A stretch of DNA of 36,715 nucleotides. It comes from JANMAT01 sp031359995 (GTDB lineage: Bacteria; Actinomycetota; Acidimicrobiia; Acidimicrobiales; Ilumatobacteraceae). The position numbers and the translations under genes are program-made. Of the stretch, positions 21,606 to 29,104 are shown one piece after another. Below the pieces are notes generated by a model, which ran no database searches, was not told where the DNA came from, and saw only the letters and a list, made by a program, of their open reading frames with translations. How positions within the stretch are numbered: position 1 is the stretch's first letter; the number at the start of each line of letters is the position of its first letter. The DNA is taken from positions 1-36,715 of the forward strand of contig JANMAT010000209.1 of the NCBI GenBank assembly GCA_031359995.1, given 5' to 3'.

Positions 21606-22751
21606 TCAGTTGACGCGCAGCTCCGACTTGAAGACCTTGCGCGGCCGCAGGTCGACGGCGACGCGCTCGGCCAGCGTGGCGAACGCCTGCCCCACCTCGC
21701 TGTCGGGGTCGACGGCGGCGATGGGTCGGCCCGTGTCGCCCCCTTCGCGCAGCGGCTCCAGCAGCGGGATCTTGGCCAGCAGCGGCACCTTCAGCTCGTC
21801 GGCCAGTTCCTGGCCGCCGCCCGACCCGAAGATCTCGTAGCGCTTGCCGTCGTCGCCGGTGAACCACGACATGTTCTCGATGACGCCCTTGACCTCGAGG
21901 TGCACCTTCTCGGCCATGGCCGCTGACAGGCGCGCCACCTTCTGTGCCGCCGGCTGGGGTGTGGTGACGACGTAGACCTCGCCGCGGGGCAGGTACTGCG
22001 ACAACGACAGCGCGATGTCACCGGTGCCGGGCGGCATGTCGACGAGCAGGAAGTCGGGCTCGTCCCAGTACACGTCGGTGAGGAACTGCTCGAGCGCCTT
22101 GTGCAGCATGGGTCCCCGCCAGATGACCGCCTGGCCGTCGGGCACGAAGTAGCCCATGGAGATGGCCCGCACGCCCCACTTGTCGGGCGGCAGGATCATC
22201 TGGTCGATCAGCGTGGGGTCGCGGTCGATGCCGAGCATGCGGGGAACGGAGAAGCCGTACACGTCGGCGTCGATGATGCCGACCGAGTGACCGCGCGCCG
22301 CCAACGCCACCGCCAGGTTGACGGTGACGCTCGACTTGCCCACGCCGCCTTTGCCCGACGAGATGAGCAGCGGGCGGGTCTTGCAGCCGGGCTCGGCGAA
22401 GGGGATCTTGCGACCCTCGGCGTGGCCGTGGGCCTGGCCCTGCCCGGCCGAGGCCCCCGGGTCGCCGTGCAGCCTGATGCGCAGCTGCTCGCGCTCCTGA
22501 TCGGTCATGACCGTGAAGTCGAGCCCCACACCGGTGACCCCGGGCAGCGCCGCCACCGCGCCCGTAACCCGGTTCTGGATCTCGTTGCGCAGCGGGCACC
22601 CGGCCACGGTGAGGGCGATCTGCACGTGGATGCGCCCGTCGGCGGCGATGTCGACCTGCCGGACCATGCCGAGGTCGACGATGGAGCGGTGGAGCTCGGG
22701 GTCGTGCACGGGGCGAAGCGCGTCGATGACCTGGTCGTTCGTGACGGACAT
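21606..22751 (-). CDS. mrp: Mrp/NBP35 (ApbC) family Fe-S cluster carrier ATPase
   Basis: A 381-residue cytosolic P-loop protein that carries and delivers Fe-S clusters. The N-terminal MIP18/DUF59 domain (about 5-85, with PVHDPELHRSIVDLGMV and the Cys in VAGCPLRN) is followed by a linker and the ParA-like ATPase domain. That domain shows GKGGVGKSS (133-141), DADVYGFSVPRMLG near 169-182 and DMPPGTGD near 247-254. The C-terminal CxxC of many Mrp proteins is replaced by WFTGDDGKRYEIFGSGGG, as in other actinobacterial members. It is divergent from a SufR-like regulator, which suggests control by Fe-S status. Confidence 0.93.
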   Translation of the reverse strand: MSVTNDQVIDALRPVHDPELHRSIVDLGMVRQVDIAADGRIHVQIALTVAGCPLRNEIQNRVTGAVAALPGVTGVGLDFTVMTDQEREQLRIRLHGDPGASAGQGQAHGHAEGRKIPFAEPGCKTRPLLISSGKGGVGKSSVTVNLAVALAARGHSVGIIDADVYGFSVPRMLGIDRDPTLIDQMILPPDKWGVRAISMGYFVPDGQAVIWRGPMLHKALEQFLTDVYWDEPDFLLVDMPPGTGDIALSLSQYLPRGEVYVVTTPQPAAQKVARLSAAMAEKVHLEVKGVIENMSWFTGDDGKRYEIFGSGGGQELADELKVPLLAKIPLLEPLREGGDTGRPIAAVDPDSEVGQAFATLAERVAVDLRPRKVFKSELRVN

Positions 22752-22809
22752 GGGGGCCTTCCAGAGTGTTCGGGCGCGGCCGAGGGGGAATTACCACTAC
22801 AGCCATAGG

Positions 22810-22815
22810 TAGAAT
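22810..22815 (+). promoter_or_regulatory. -10 box TAGAAT, leaderless type
   Basis: TAGAAT, 5 of 6 to TATAAT and the strongest -10 in the window, is followed by 6 nt and the GTG at 22822. CTAC (22797-22800) and GTAG (22809-22812) flank it as a small inverted repeat that could be an autoregulatory site. Confidence 0.55.
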
Positions 22816-22821
22816 ACCGAC

Positions 22822-23622
22822 GTGGTTGGCAAGGCACCCACCCGGACTCCGGCCCGGGCCATGGCAGCAGGGGGCGGCCCCGCGCCCGCGTTCGCGCTCG
22901 ACGACGGCCGCGTCGGGCTCACGCCCACGGCGTTCTCGTCCACCGTCACCGCCATCACCTCGGCCTTCGGTGACCCGACCCGGCGTGAGATCTACCTGTT
23001 CGCCCGGGAGCACGCCGACGGGGTCACCGCCGCTCAGGTGGCCGAGCGCTTCGGGCTGCACCCGAACGTGGCCCGCCACCACCTCGAGAAGCTCGCCGGT
23101 GGCGGCTACCTCGAGGTCGCCACCGGGCGCACCGCCCCCACCGGCGCCGGACGCCCGTCGAAGCGGTACCGCACGGCGTCCGAGAACATCACCCTCGACG
23201 TCACCGTGCGCACCGACGACCTCGTGCTCACCCTGCTCGGACGCACGCTGGCCCTGCTGCCCCTCGACCAGGCCCAGACCATGGCCGAAGAGGTCGGCGT
23301 GGAGTACGGCCGGGCCCTCGCCGCGGGGTTGCGACCCACCGACCAGACGGCCGGCCAGCGCTCGCTGCGCGCCGCCCTGCACGCGGTGGCCGACGCCCTC
23401 ACCGCCCACGGCTTCGCCGCCCACACCGACGAGCGGGGCAAGCAGCTGCGCATCATCAACAACCACTGTCCCTTCGGCGACACGGCCATCGAGCACCCGG
23501 TCATCTGCGCCGTCGACCGCGGCCTGGTGAAGGGCATGCTCGCCGCGCTGTACGGCGACACCGAGCCCGAGACGTCGTCATCGTTGCCCCAGGGCGACAC
23601 GTTCTGCGTCACCGCCGTCTGA
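22822..23622 (+). CDS. SufR-like ArsR/DeoR-type regulator with C-terminal Cys cluster
   Basis: A 266-residue transcription factor. A winged helix-turn-helix (about 40-110: SAFGDPTRREIYLFARE, TAAQVAERFGLHPNVARHHLEKL, wing with GRPSKRYR) is followed by a ligand domain. Three cysteines sit near the C-terminus: Cys216 (NNHCPFGD), Cys229 (HPVICAVDRG) and Cys262 (DTFCVTAV). The arrangement resembles actinobacterial SufR (Rv1460), which binds an Fe-S cluster and represses suf genes. The divergent neighbour is mrp, an Fe-S carrier, which supports that role. No sufBCDS genes are in the window. The GTG start is supported by the adjacent -10 box. Confidence 0.82.
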   Translation: MVGKAPTRTPARAMAAGGGPAPAFALDDGRVGLTPTAFSSTVTAITSAFGDPTRREIYLFAREHADGVTAAQVAERFGLHPNVARHHLEKLAGGGYLEVATGRTAPTGAGRPSKRYRTASENITLDVTVRTDDLVLTLLGRTLALLPLDQAQTMAEEVGVEYGRALAAGLRPTDQTAGQRSLRAALHAVADALTAHGFAAHTDERGKQLRIINNHCPFGDTAIEHPVICAVDRGLVKGMLAALYGDTEPETSSSLPQGDTFCVTAV

Positions 23623-23632
23623 GGCCGCCATC

Positions 23633-24430
23633 GTGCTCGAGCTGACCGGGCACGTCGCCGTGGTCACGGGCGCCAATCACGGCATCGGTGCCGCCGTCGC
23701 CCGCCGGCTGGCCGCCCAGGGCGCCGGCGTGCTGGTGAGCTACCTGCGCCTGCCGCCCCTGGCCGACCCCTCCCTGCCCGCCGCCTACGACGAGGCCCGC
23801 ACCGGTGGTGCCGGGGCGGTGGTCGCCGCCATCAGCGCGGCCGGCGGTCGGGTGGTGGCCCACGAGGCCGACCTCACCGACGCCGCGGCCATCGCCGCAC
23901 TGTTCGACGTGGCCGAGCGCGACCTCGGCCCGGTGGACATCGTGGTCAACAACGCCAGCGGTTGGAAGGCCGACACGTTCCTGCCCCAGCGCGCCGACGC
24001 GTTCGGACGCGGGGTCGCCCCGCTGTCGGCCGCCACCGTCGGCGTCGACGCCCGCGCCGGCGCCCTCGTGATCGCCGAGCTGGCCCATCGCCTCGTGGCC
24101 CGCGGCGGGCGCTGGGGGCGCATCGTCGGCCTCACGTCGGGTGGACCCGACGGCTTCCCCGGCGAGGCGTCCTACGGCGCAGCCAAGGCGGCCCTGGAGA
24201 ACTACACGATGACCGCGGCACGCGAGCTCGCCGGGTTCGGGGTGACCGCCAACACGGTGCACCCGCCCGTCACCGACACCGGCTGGATCACCGGGGCCGT
24301 ACGCGACTTCGTGGCCGGCGACGACCACCACACCCACGTGGCCGACCCCGACGAGGTGGCCGGCGTGGTGGCGTGGCTGTGCTCGGACGCCGCCCGCCTC
24401 GTCTCGGGCAACGTGCTCCGGCTGCGCTGA
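23633..24430 (+). CDS. Short-chain dehydrogenase/reductase
   Basis: A 265-residue classical SDR. Cofactor motif TGANHGIG (12-19), NNAS (106-109), catalytic Ser169, Tyr181 and Lys185 (SYGAAKAALE) are present, then HPPVTDTGW near 220. The Asp after VAHEADL supports NAD(P) binding. An insertion of about 25 residues after strand 2 (LRLPPLADPSLPAAYDEARTGGAG) lengthens the cofactor-side loop. It starts 10 nt after the SufR-like gene with GTG and may be co-transcribed. The substrate is unknown. Confidence 0.88.
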   Translation: MLELTGHVAVVTGANHGIGAAVARRLAAQGAGVLVSYLRLPPLADPSLPAAYDEARTGGAGAVVAAISAAGGRVVAHEADLTDAAAIAALFDVAERDLGPVDIVVNNASGWKADTFLPQRADAFGRGVAPLSAATVGVDARAGALVIAELAHRLVARGGRWGRIVGLTSGGPDGFPGEASYGAAKAALENYTMTAARELAGFGVTANTVHPPVTDTGWITGAVRDFVAGDDHHTHVADPDEVAGVVAWLCSDAARLVSGNVLRLR

Positions 24431-24493
24431 TCCGGACCGCTCACCGGGACCACCGCGGCGATCCTCAAGATCGGGTCAACCACGCCGATCAGA

Positions 24494-26890
24494 GTGGCGA
24501 TGATGGCTCCGGACGCGCCCCTGGATCCCGCCACCGCAGGCCCGGCGCGACCGCTGCTCCGCGAGGGCGTCGACACCGCCGTGCTCGCCTGCGGCGACGA
24601 TCTGGACCAACTGCTACGGGTCGTGCTCGACGGCCTGGGCGCTCGCGCCGGCACCGCCGTGCACCTCGCCCTGGCCGACTCGCACCAGCGTCACCTGCGC
24701 GTCCACGCCTGGGCCTTCGCCGACGACATCGACCGCGGCCCTCCGCCGCCGGACCCGATCCCGGTGGAGGGCACGACGATCGGTCGGGCCTTCACGGAAC
24801 GTCGCCCCGTGCACGTACGGCAGCCGGACGGCGTGATCGCCGTGCGGTCCCGCCCCGGCTTCCGGGCCGTGCTCGAGGCCTTTCCGGTCGAACGGGCCGT
24901 GGCCGTGCCGGTGACGATCGGGGACCGGACGATCGGCGTGCTCAGCCTGAGCGGCGTCGCCCACGTGCCGGCGTTCGACGACACCGATGCCGAGGCCCTG
25001 AGCGCAATGGCCGACCGCATCGCGGTGATCGCCGACCACGCCGTGCTGCTCAGCTCCAGCCTGCGCAACGCTCGGCGCCAGGACGCGCTCGCCACGCTGC
25101 GCGAGCGGGCGCTGCGCTGCTCCTCGACGGCCGAGCTGTTCGACCTGGTCACCGCATCCACGCACGCCGCGCTCGACGCCGACACGTGTGCCGTCTTCGA
25201 GACCGAGCACGACGGCACGAACGCCGTGCTCCGCTCGGCGCGCGGTGTCGATCAGTCGCTCATCGGCACGTTGCGCCTGCCGATGGACCTACCGACCGTC
25301 GTGCAGCTGTTCGACGGCGATCCGTGGGTGCGCACCGTGGACGGGAACGGCGGCGTCGACGAGGCGGTGGAAGGCCTCCGCCGGGCGTTCGGAGTCGAGG
25401 CGTCGCTCACGGTCGCCCTGCGCCACCGGCACCGTCGCGTCGGCGTGCTCGGCGTCGGGCGGCGCCGGCGCGAGATGTTCTCCAAAGGCGACGAGGAGTT
25501 CCTGGCGTCGGTCGCCGCACTCGTGAACAACGCGCTCGAGGCGCGCACCACGCAGGATCGACTCCGCCGCCAGACGCTGTGCGACGACCTGACCGGGCTG
25601 CCCAACCGCAACCTGATGGGCGTGCGCATCCAGGAGGCGATGGCCCGGGCCAAGAACGAGGGCACCTCGATAGCTCTGCTGCTGGCCGACCTGGACGGCT
25701 TCAAGGTGCTCAACGACAGCCTCGGCCATCTCGCCGGCGACCACGTCCTGCGCGTCGTCGCGGCGCGGTTGAGCGCGATCCTGCGCCCCATGGACTTCAT
25801 CGCCCGCCTCGGCGGCGACGAGTTCGCCGTGCTGTGCCAGAACATCGACGAGCACGGCGCCGTCGCCATCGCCGAGCGCATGCTGGCCACGCTCACCGAA
25901 CCCGTACGGGTCGAGAACACCGAGGTCGTGCCCCGCGCCTCGATCGGGGTGACCGTCTACGACGTGAGCGACCACGACCTTGCGCGCGACGGCAGCGAAC
26001 TGCTCCCCCAGGCCGACCTGGCCATGTACCGCGCCAAGGCCGGCGGCCGGAACCGCATCGCCGTGTACGACGTGGCAATGCACGCCGAGGTGCAGCAGCG
26101 CCTGCTCCTCGAGCAGGGCCTGCGCGCCGCCATCGGCACCGACCAGCTGTCGATGCACTACCAGCCGATCGTGCGCCTCTCCGACGGCACCATCCGCAGC
26201 CTCGAGGCGCTCGTGCGCTGGCAGCACCCCACCCTCGGTGCCGTGCGCCCGGACCAGTTCGTCGCCGTGGCCGAGGAGTCGGACCTGATCTGGGCGTTGA
26301 GCACCTGGGTGCTCGGCGCCGTCGCCCGTCAGGTGGTGCAGTGGCACACCGCCGGGCTGCTCGACGGCCGCCGGGTGGCCGTGAACATGTCGGCGCGCGA
26401 CCTGACCGACCCGACCTTCGTCGACCGCTTCCAGCGCGTGCTGGCCGAGGCCGGCTGCGCGCCCGACTGGCTGTACGTGGAGGTCACCGAGACCCTGCTC
26501 ACCGACACCGCCGGCGCCGAGACCGTGCGGGCGCTCAAGCAGCTCGGCGTGCACATCGCTCTCGACGACTACGGCACCGGCTTCTCGTCGCTCGGCCAGC
26601 TCAAGCGCGTCCCGGTCGACGTGCTCAAGATCGACCGCAGCTTCGTGGCCAACCTGCTGAGCGACCCGGTCGACGCCACCATCGTCACGTCGACCATCGC
26701 CCTGGCCCACGCCCTGGGCAAGCGCGTCGTGGCCGAGGGCATCGAGACGATCGAGCAACTGCACCGCCTGCTCGAGCTCGGCTGCGATGCCGGCCAGGGA
26801 TACCTGTTCGCCCGGCCCCAACCGGTCGACGTGGTGACGACGTACCTCGCCGACGGCGTGCCCGGCCTGGCGCGCCACCTCGGGCTCTAG
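24494..26890 (+). CDS. GAF-GAF-GGDEF-EAL cyclic-di-GMP turnover protein
   Basis: A 798-residue cytosolic signalling protein with two GAF-type sensory domains (about 30-185 and 200-345), a GGDEF domain (about 355-525) and an EAL domain (about 540-785). The diguanylate cyclase motif GGDEF is intact at 440-444 and the inhibitory I-site RPMD lies five residues before it (431-434). The phosphodiesterase side is also complete: E571 in EALVRW, N631 in VNMSARD, E665 in EVTET, D691-D692 (DDYGTG), K712 (LKIDR) and E748 (EGIET). It may therefore make and break c-di-GMP depending on the GAF signals. The start is GTG at 24494; ATG 24500 or 24503 are alternatives. It follows the SDR by 63 nt. Confidence 0.93.
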   Translation: MAMMAPDAPLDPATAGPARPLLREGVDTAVLACGDDLDQLLRVVLDGLGARAGTAVHLALADSHQRHLRVHAWAFADDIDRGPPPPDPIPVEGTTIGRAFTERRPVHVRQPDGVIAVRSRPGFRAVLEAFPVERAVAVPVTIGDRTIGVLSLSGVAHVPAFDDTDAEALSAMADRIAVIADHAVLLSSSLRNARRQDALATLRERALRCSSTAELFDLVTASTHAALDADTCAVFETEHDGTNAVLRSARGVDQSLIGTLRLPMDLPTVVQLFDGDPWVRTVDGNGGVDEAVEGLRRAFGVEASLTVALRHRHRRVGVLGVGRRRREMFSKGDEEFLASVAALVNNALEARTTQDRLRRQTLCDDLTGLPNRNLMGVRIQEAMARAKNEGTSIALLLADLDGFKVLNDSLGHLAGDHVLRVVAARLSAILRPMDFIARLGGDEFAVLCQNIDEHGAVAIAERMLATLTEPVRVENTEVVPRASIGVTVYDVSDHDLARDGSELLPQADLAMYRAKAGGRNRIAVYDVAMHAEVQQRLLLEQGLRAAIGTDQLSMHYQPIVRLSDGTIRSLEALVRWQHPTLGAVRPDQFVAVAEESDLIWALSTWVLGAVARQVVQWHTAGLLDGRRVAVNMSARDLTDPTFVDRFQRVLAEAGCAPDWLYVEVTETLLTDTAGAETVRALKQLGVHIALDDYGTGFSSLGQLKRVPVDVLKIDRSFVANLLSDPVDATIVTSTIALAHALGKRVVAEGIETIEQLHRLLELGCDAGQGYLFARPQPVDVVTTYLADGVPGLARHLGL

Positions 26891-26911
26891 GCCACCGGAG
26901 AAGGCCGCGCG

Positions 26912-27523
26912 TCAGTCGTTCGTGTAGCGCTGCTCGCGGAACGGGTCGCCGTACATGTGGTAGCCGTTGCGCTCCCAGAATCCGGGCGTGTCGCCCGCGC
27001 GCACGTCGAGACCGCGCAACCACTTCGGGCTCTTCCAGAAGTACAGGTGCGGGATGAGCAGGCGCACGGGCCCGCCGTGGATCGCCTCGATGTCGTCGCC
27101 CTCGAAGGCATAGACCACGAGCGAGTCGTCGCGCGTGATGTCGGCCAGCGGCAGGTTCGCGGTGTAGCCGTGCTCGGCGTGGCACAGCACGTGGGTGGCT
27201 CCGGCACCGACGCCGGCCCGATCGAGCAGATCGCGCACCCGCACACCGGTCCACGCGGTGTCGAACTTCGACCACTTGGTCACGCAGTGGATGTCGATGG
27301 TGAGGTCGACCGACGGCAGCGCCCGCAGCTCGGCCTCGTCGAGACGGAACGGCTCGTCGACGAGGCCGCCGATGGTGAGGCTCCACTCGCCCGGCGCGTA
27401 CGCGGGCACGTCACCCACGTGGAGGACGGGGAAGCGATCGGTGAGGTACTGCCCGGGCGGCAGGCGCGACGGGTCGTAGCCCTTGGCGATGACGTCCTTG
27501 CGGTTGCGCTCGAAGAAGCCCAT
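26912..27523 (-). CDS. Sulfite oxidase-like molybdopterin oxidoreductase
   Basis: A 203-residue single-domain protein of the sulfite oxidase/YedY fold. The molybdenum-binding cysteine sits in DIHCVTKWSKFD (Cys at about 80), followed by WTGVRVRDLLDRAG and AIHGGPVRLLIPHLYFWKSPKWL (about 148-170), which bind molybdopterin. There is no Tat signal or heme domain, so it should be cytoplasmic, unlike MsrP. The substrate is unknown. ATG 27523 opens with GFFERNRKDVIAKGYDPSRLPPGQ, typical of this group. It is divergent from the SixA-like gene and convergent with the c-di-GMP gene. Confidence 0.9.
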   Translation of the reverse strand: MGFFERNRKDVIAKGYDPSRLPPGQYLTDRFPVLHVGDVPAYAPGEWSLTIGGLVDEPFRLDEAELRALPSVDLTIDIHCVTKWSKFDTAWTGVRVRDLLDRAGVGAGATHVLCHAEHGYTANLPLADITRDDSLVVYAFEGDDIEAIHGGPVRLLIPHLYFWKSPKWLRGLDVRAGDTPGFWERNGYHMYGDPFREQRYTND

Positions 27524-27583
27524 GTCGCCCAGTGTGCCCGACCCCGCCAGGCGTTACACGACCGTACCGACCGGGACGGACGG

Positions 27584-27589
27584 TACGGT
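27584..27589 (+). promoter_or_regulatory. -10 box TACGGT, leaderless type
   Basis: TACGGT is followed by 7 nt and the ATG at 27597. It is the same hexamer as upstream of 3624 and 35987. Confidence 0.45.
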
Positions 27590-27596
27590 GGCACCG

Positions 27597-28052
27597 ATGG
27601 TCCTCTACCTCGTCCGGCACGCCAAGGCGGGCAGCCGTTGGGACTTCGACGGCCCCGACGACGAGCGGCCCCTCACGACCGAGGGTCGCCGCCAGGCGGC
27701 CGCCATCGCCGACCGACTCGACGGCGTCACCGTCACCCGCGTGCTGTCGAGCCCGTACCGGCGTTGCGTGCAGACCGTCGAACCGCTGGCCGAGCGCCGC
27801 GGTCTGGCGGTGGAGCCGACGCGGGCCCTCGCCGAGGGCCGCCCGTTCGAGCCCGTGCTCGGCTTCCTGGCCGACCTGGCCGACGGGAGCGTGCTGTGCA
27901 CCCACGGCGATGTGCTACCCGACGTGCTGCGCGCCCTCGCCCGGCGGGGCATGGAGGTCGTGGGGCCCGACGACCAGCGCAAGGGTGTGCTGTGGGAGCT
28001 GGAACGCGACGGCACCGAGATCGTTCGCGGATGGGCCGTCCCTCCACCGTGA
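27597..28052 (+). CDS. SixA-like histidine phosphatase
   Basis: A 151-residue phosphohistidine-phosphatase-type protein. YLVRHAKAG at the N-terminus holds the catalytic His; LSSPYRRCVQTVEPLA near 49-64 carries the second Arg; VLCTHGDVLPDVL near 99-111 has the second His. It has the short SixA-like form rather than the phosphomutase form at 5268. The target is unknown, and no histidine phosphotransfer protein is adjacent. ATG 27597 is chosen because the -10 box lies at the leaderless distance and the first strand begins at once. Confidence 0.88.
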   Translation: MVLYLVRHAKAGSRWDFDGPDDERPLTTEGRRQAAAIADRLDGVTVTRVLSSPYRRCVQTVEPLAERRGLAVEPTRALAEGRPFEPVLGFLADLADGSVLCTHGDVLPDVLRALARRGMEVVGPDDQRKGVLWELERDGTEIVRGWAVPPP

Positions 28053-28070
28053 GCGGCACGGCTGCGGGCG

Positions 28071-28469
28071 TCAGGTGCGGCCGAGGAAGCCCAAGCCGAG
28101 CACCACGACGGTGAGCACCAGCATGGCCGAGCTGACCAGCACGCCGGCCAGGGCCAGGCCCTTGCCGGTGAGCTGCCCGTCGCTCTTGGCGATGCGCGAG
28201 CGAGCGAGCAGGCCGAACACGAGCCCGAGGATCGGTGTGATGCCGCAGAAGCCCCCGACGGCGCCGCACAGCAGCGAGGCGATGGCCATGCCGTCGACCC
28301 TGGGTGGCGGCGGCACGCCGTTCCAGCCGACGGGGACGTAGCCAGGCGGCACCGGCCGCACGCCGGGAGGCGGCGGGGGTGGCGGGCCCGCGGGACGGGG
28401 TGGGCCGACCGCACCGGCGGGGTGGGGCGCGGCGATGGGTCGCGGGCGGGGCGGCGGGGGCTCGCTCAC
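28071..28469 (-). CDS. Proline-rich small membrane protein, DUF4190-like
   Basis: A 132-residue protein with a Pro-rich cytoplasmic N-terminus (about 1-58, poly-Pro runs) and two membrane segments (about 63-85 and 103-125). The hydrophobic half, GMAIASLLCGAVGGFCGITPILGLVFG and LALAGVLVSS, is typical of DUF4190. The function is unknown. Its GTG overlaps the stop of the phosphopantetheinyl transferase gene as GTGA, so it is the third cistron of the NRPS-like operon. It may be only a co-transcribed passenger, but coupling is tight. Confidence 0.8.
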   Translation of the reverse strand: MSEPPPPRPRPIAAPHPAGAVGPPRPAGPPPPPPPGVRPVPPGYVPVGWNGVPPPPRVDGMAIASLLCGAVGGFCGITPILGLVFGLLARSRIAKSDGQLTGKGLALAGVLVSSAMLVLTVVVLGLGFLGRT

Positions 28470-29104
28470 GGGACCGGCCCGACGCGGGTCACGGCCACGA
28501 CGGCGAGCACGAACCCGTCCACGACGCACCAGTGGGCACCCATCACGTTGACGGTACCGGCTGCGTTCCCGACGACCACGGCGGCGGTGCCTCCGGGCGC
28601 CAGCCGGACCTCGATGACCGAGGGCTCCAGAGAAGCGAGCCCACCGGGCGTGGCCCCACTGATCGCCTTGAACGTCGCCTCTTTCACCGCCCATGGCACC
28701 GTGGCGTCGACCACGTGCCCGTCGGCGTCGACCCACTCGGCCGGTGCCAGCACGAACGCGGCGTCGGCGTCGGGCAGTCGGCCGAGGCGCTCCAGGTCGA
28801 TCCCGACACCGTGGGCCACGGTCGGCGCCGCCGTCGGCGACGAGACCGTCACGACCGTCACGACCGCCACGGCGACGCCGTCGGCGTGGCTGATGGATCC
28901 GGACACCCCGGTCGGCCACATCGGTGGGCCACCGGGTGGCCCCGACACCGTTGCCGTGGTCGTACCGGCGGCCGCCAGCGCCGCCGCCGCCGCCGCCCGA
29001 CCGAGCCGGTGGTGCTCGTCACGGGTGCGGCCTCCGTGGGCCATCGCAGCGTGCCCGCCGACCGCCGCCGCCAACCGGTGGAGTGCGGCGGGCAGGTCAG
29101 CCAC
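28466..29104 (-). CDS. 4'-phosphopantetheinyl transferase, Sfp/EntD type
   Basis: A 212-residue PPTase that would attach the phosphopantetheine arm of CoA to the carrier-domain serine of the upstream synthetase. The diagnostic blocks are SGSISHADGVAVAVV near 70-84, GVGIDLERLGR near 99-109 (Mg-binding Asp and Glu) and WAVKEATFKAISG near 140-152 (W-x-x-KE-A-x-x-K). It starts with GTG at 29104 inside the end of the synthetase gene (8-nt overlap), which links the two firmly. The N-terminal part is Ala-rich and short compared with Sfp. Confidence 0.88.
   Translation of the reverse strand: MADLPAALHRLAAAVGGHAAMAHGGRTRDEHHRLGRAAAAAALAAAGTTTATVSGPPGGPPMWPTGVSGSISHADGVAVAVVTVVTVSSPTAAPTVAHGVGIDLERLGRLPDADAAFVLAPAEWVDADGHVVDATVPWAVKEATFKAISGATPGGLASLEPSVIEVRLAPGGTAAVVVGNAAGTVNVMGAHWCVVDGFVLAVVAVTRVGPVP

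Noticed and set aside
23962..27057. A 1031-codon plus-strand open frame
   Set aside because: It is out of frame with the SDR and the GGDEF-EAL gene and shows only Arg/Ala/Pro-rich sequence with no motif.
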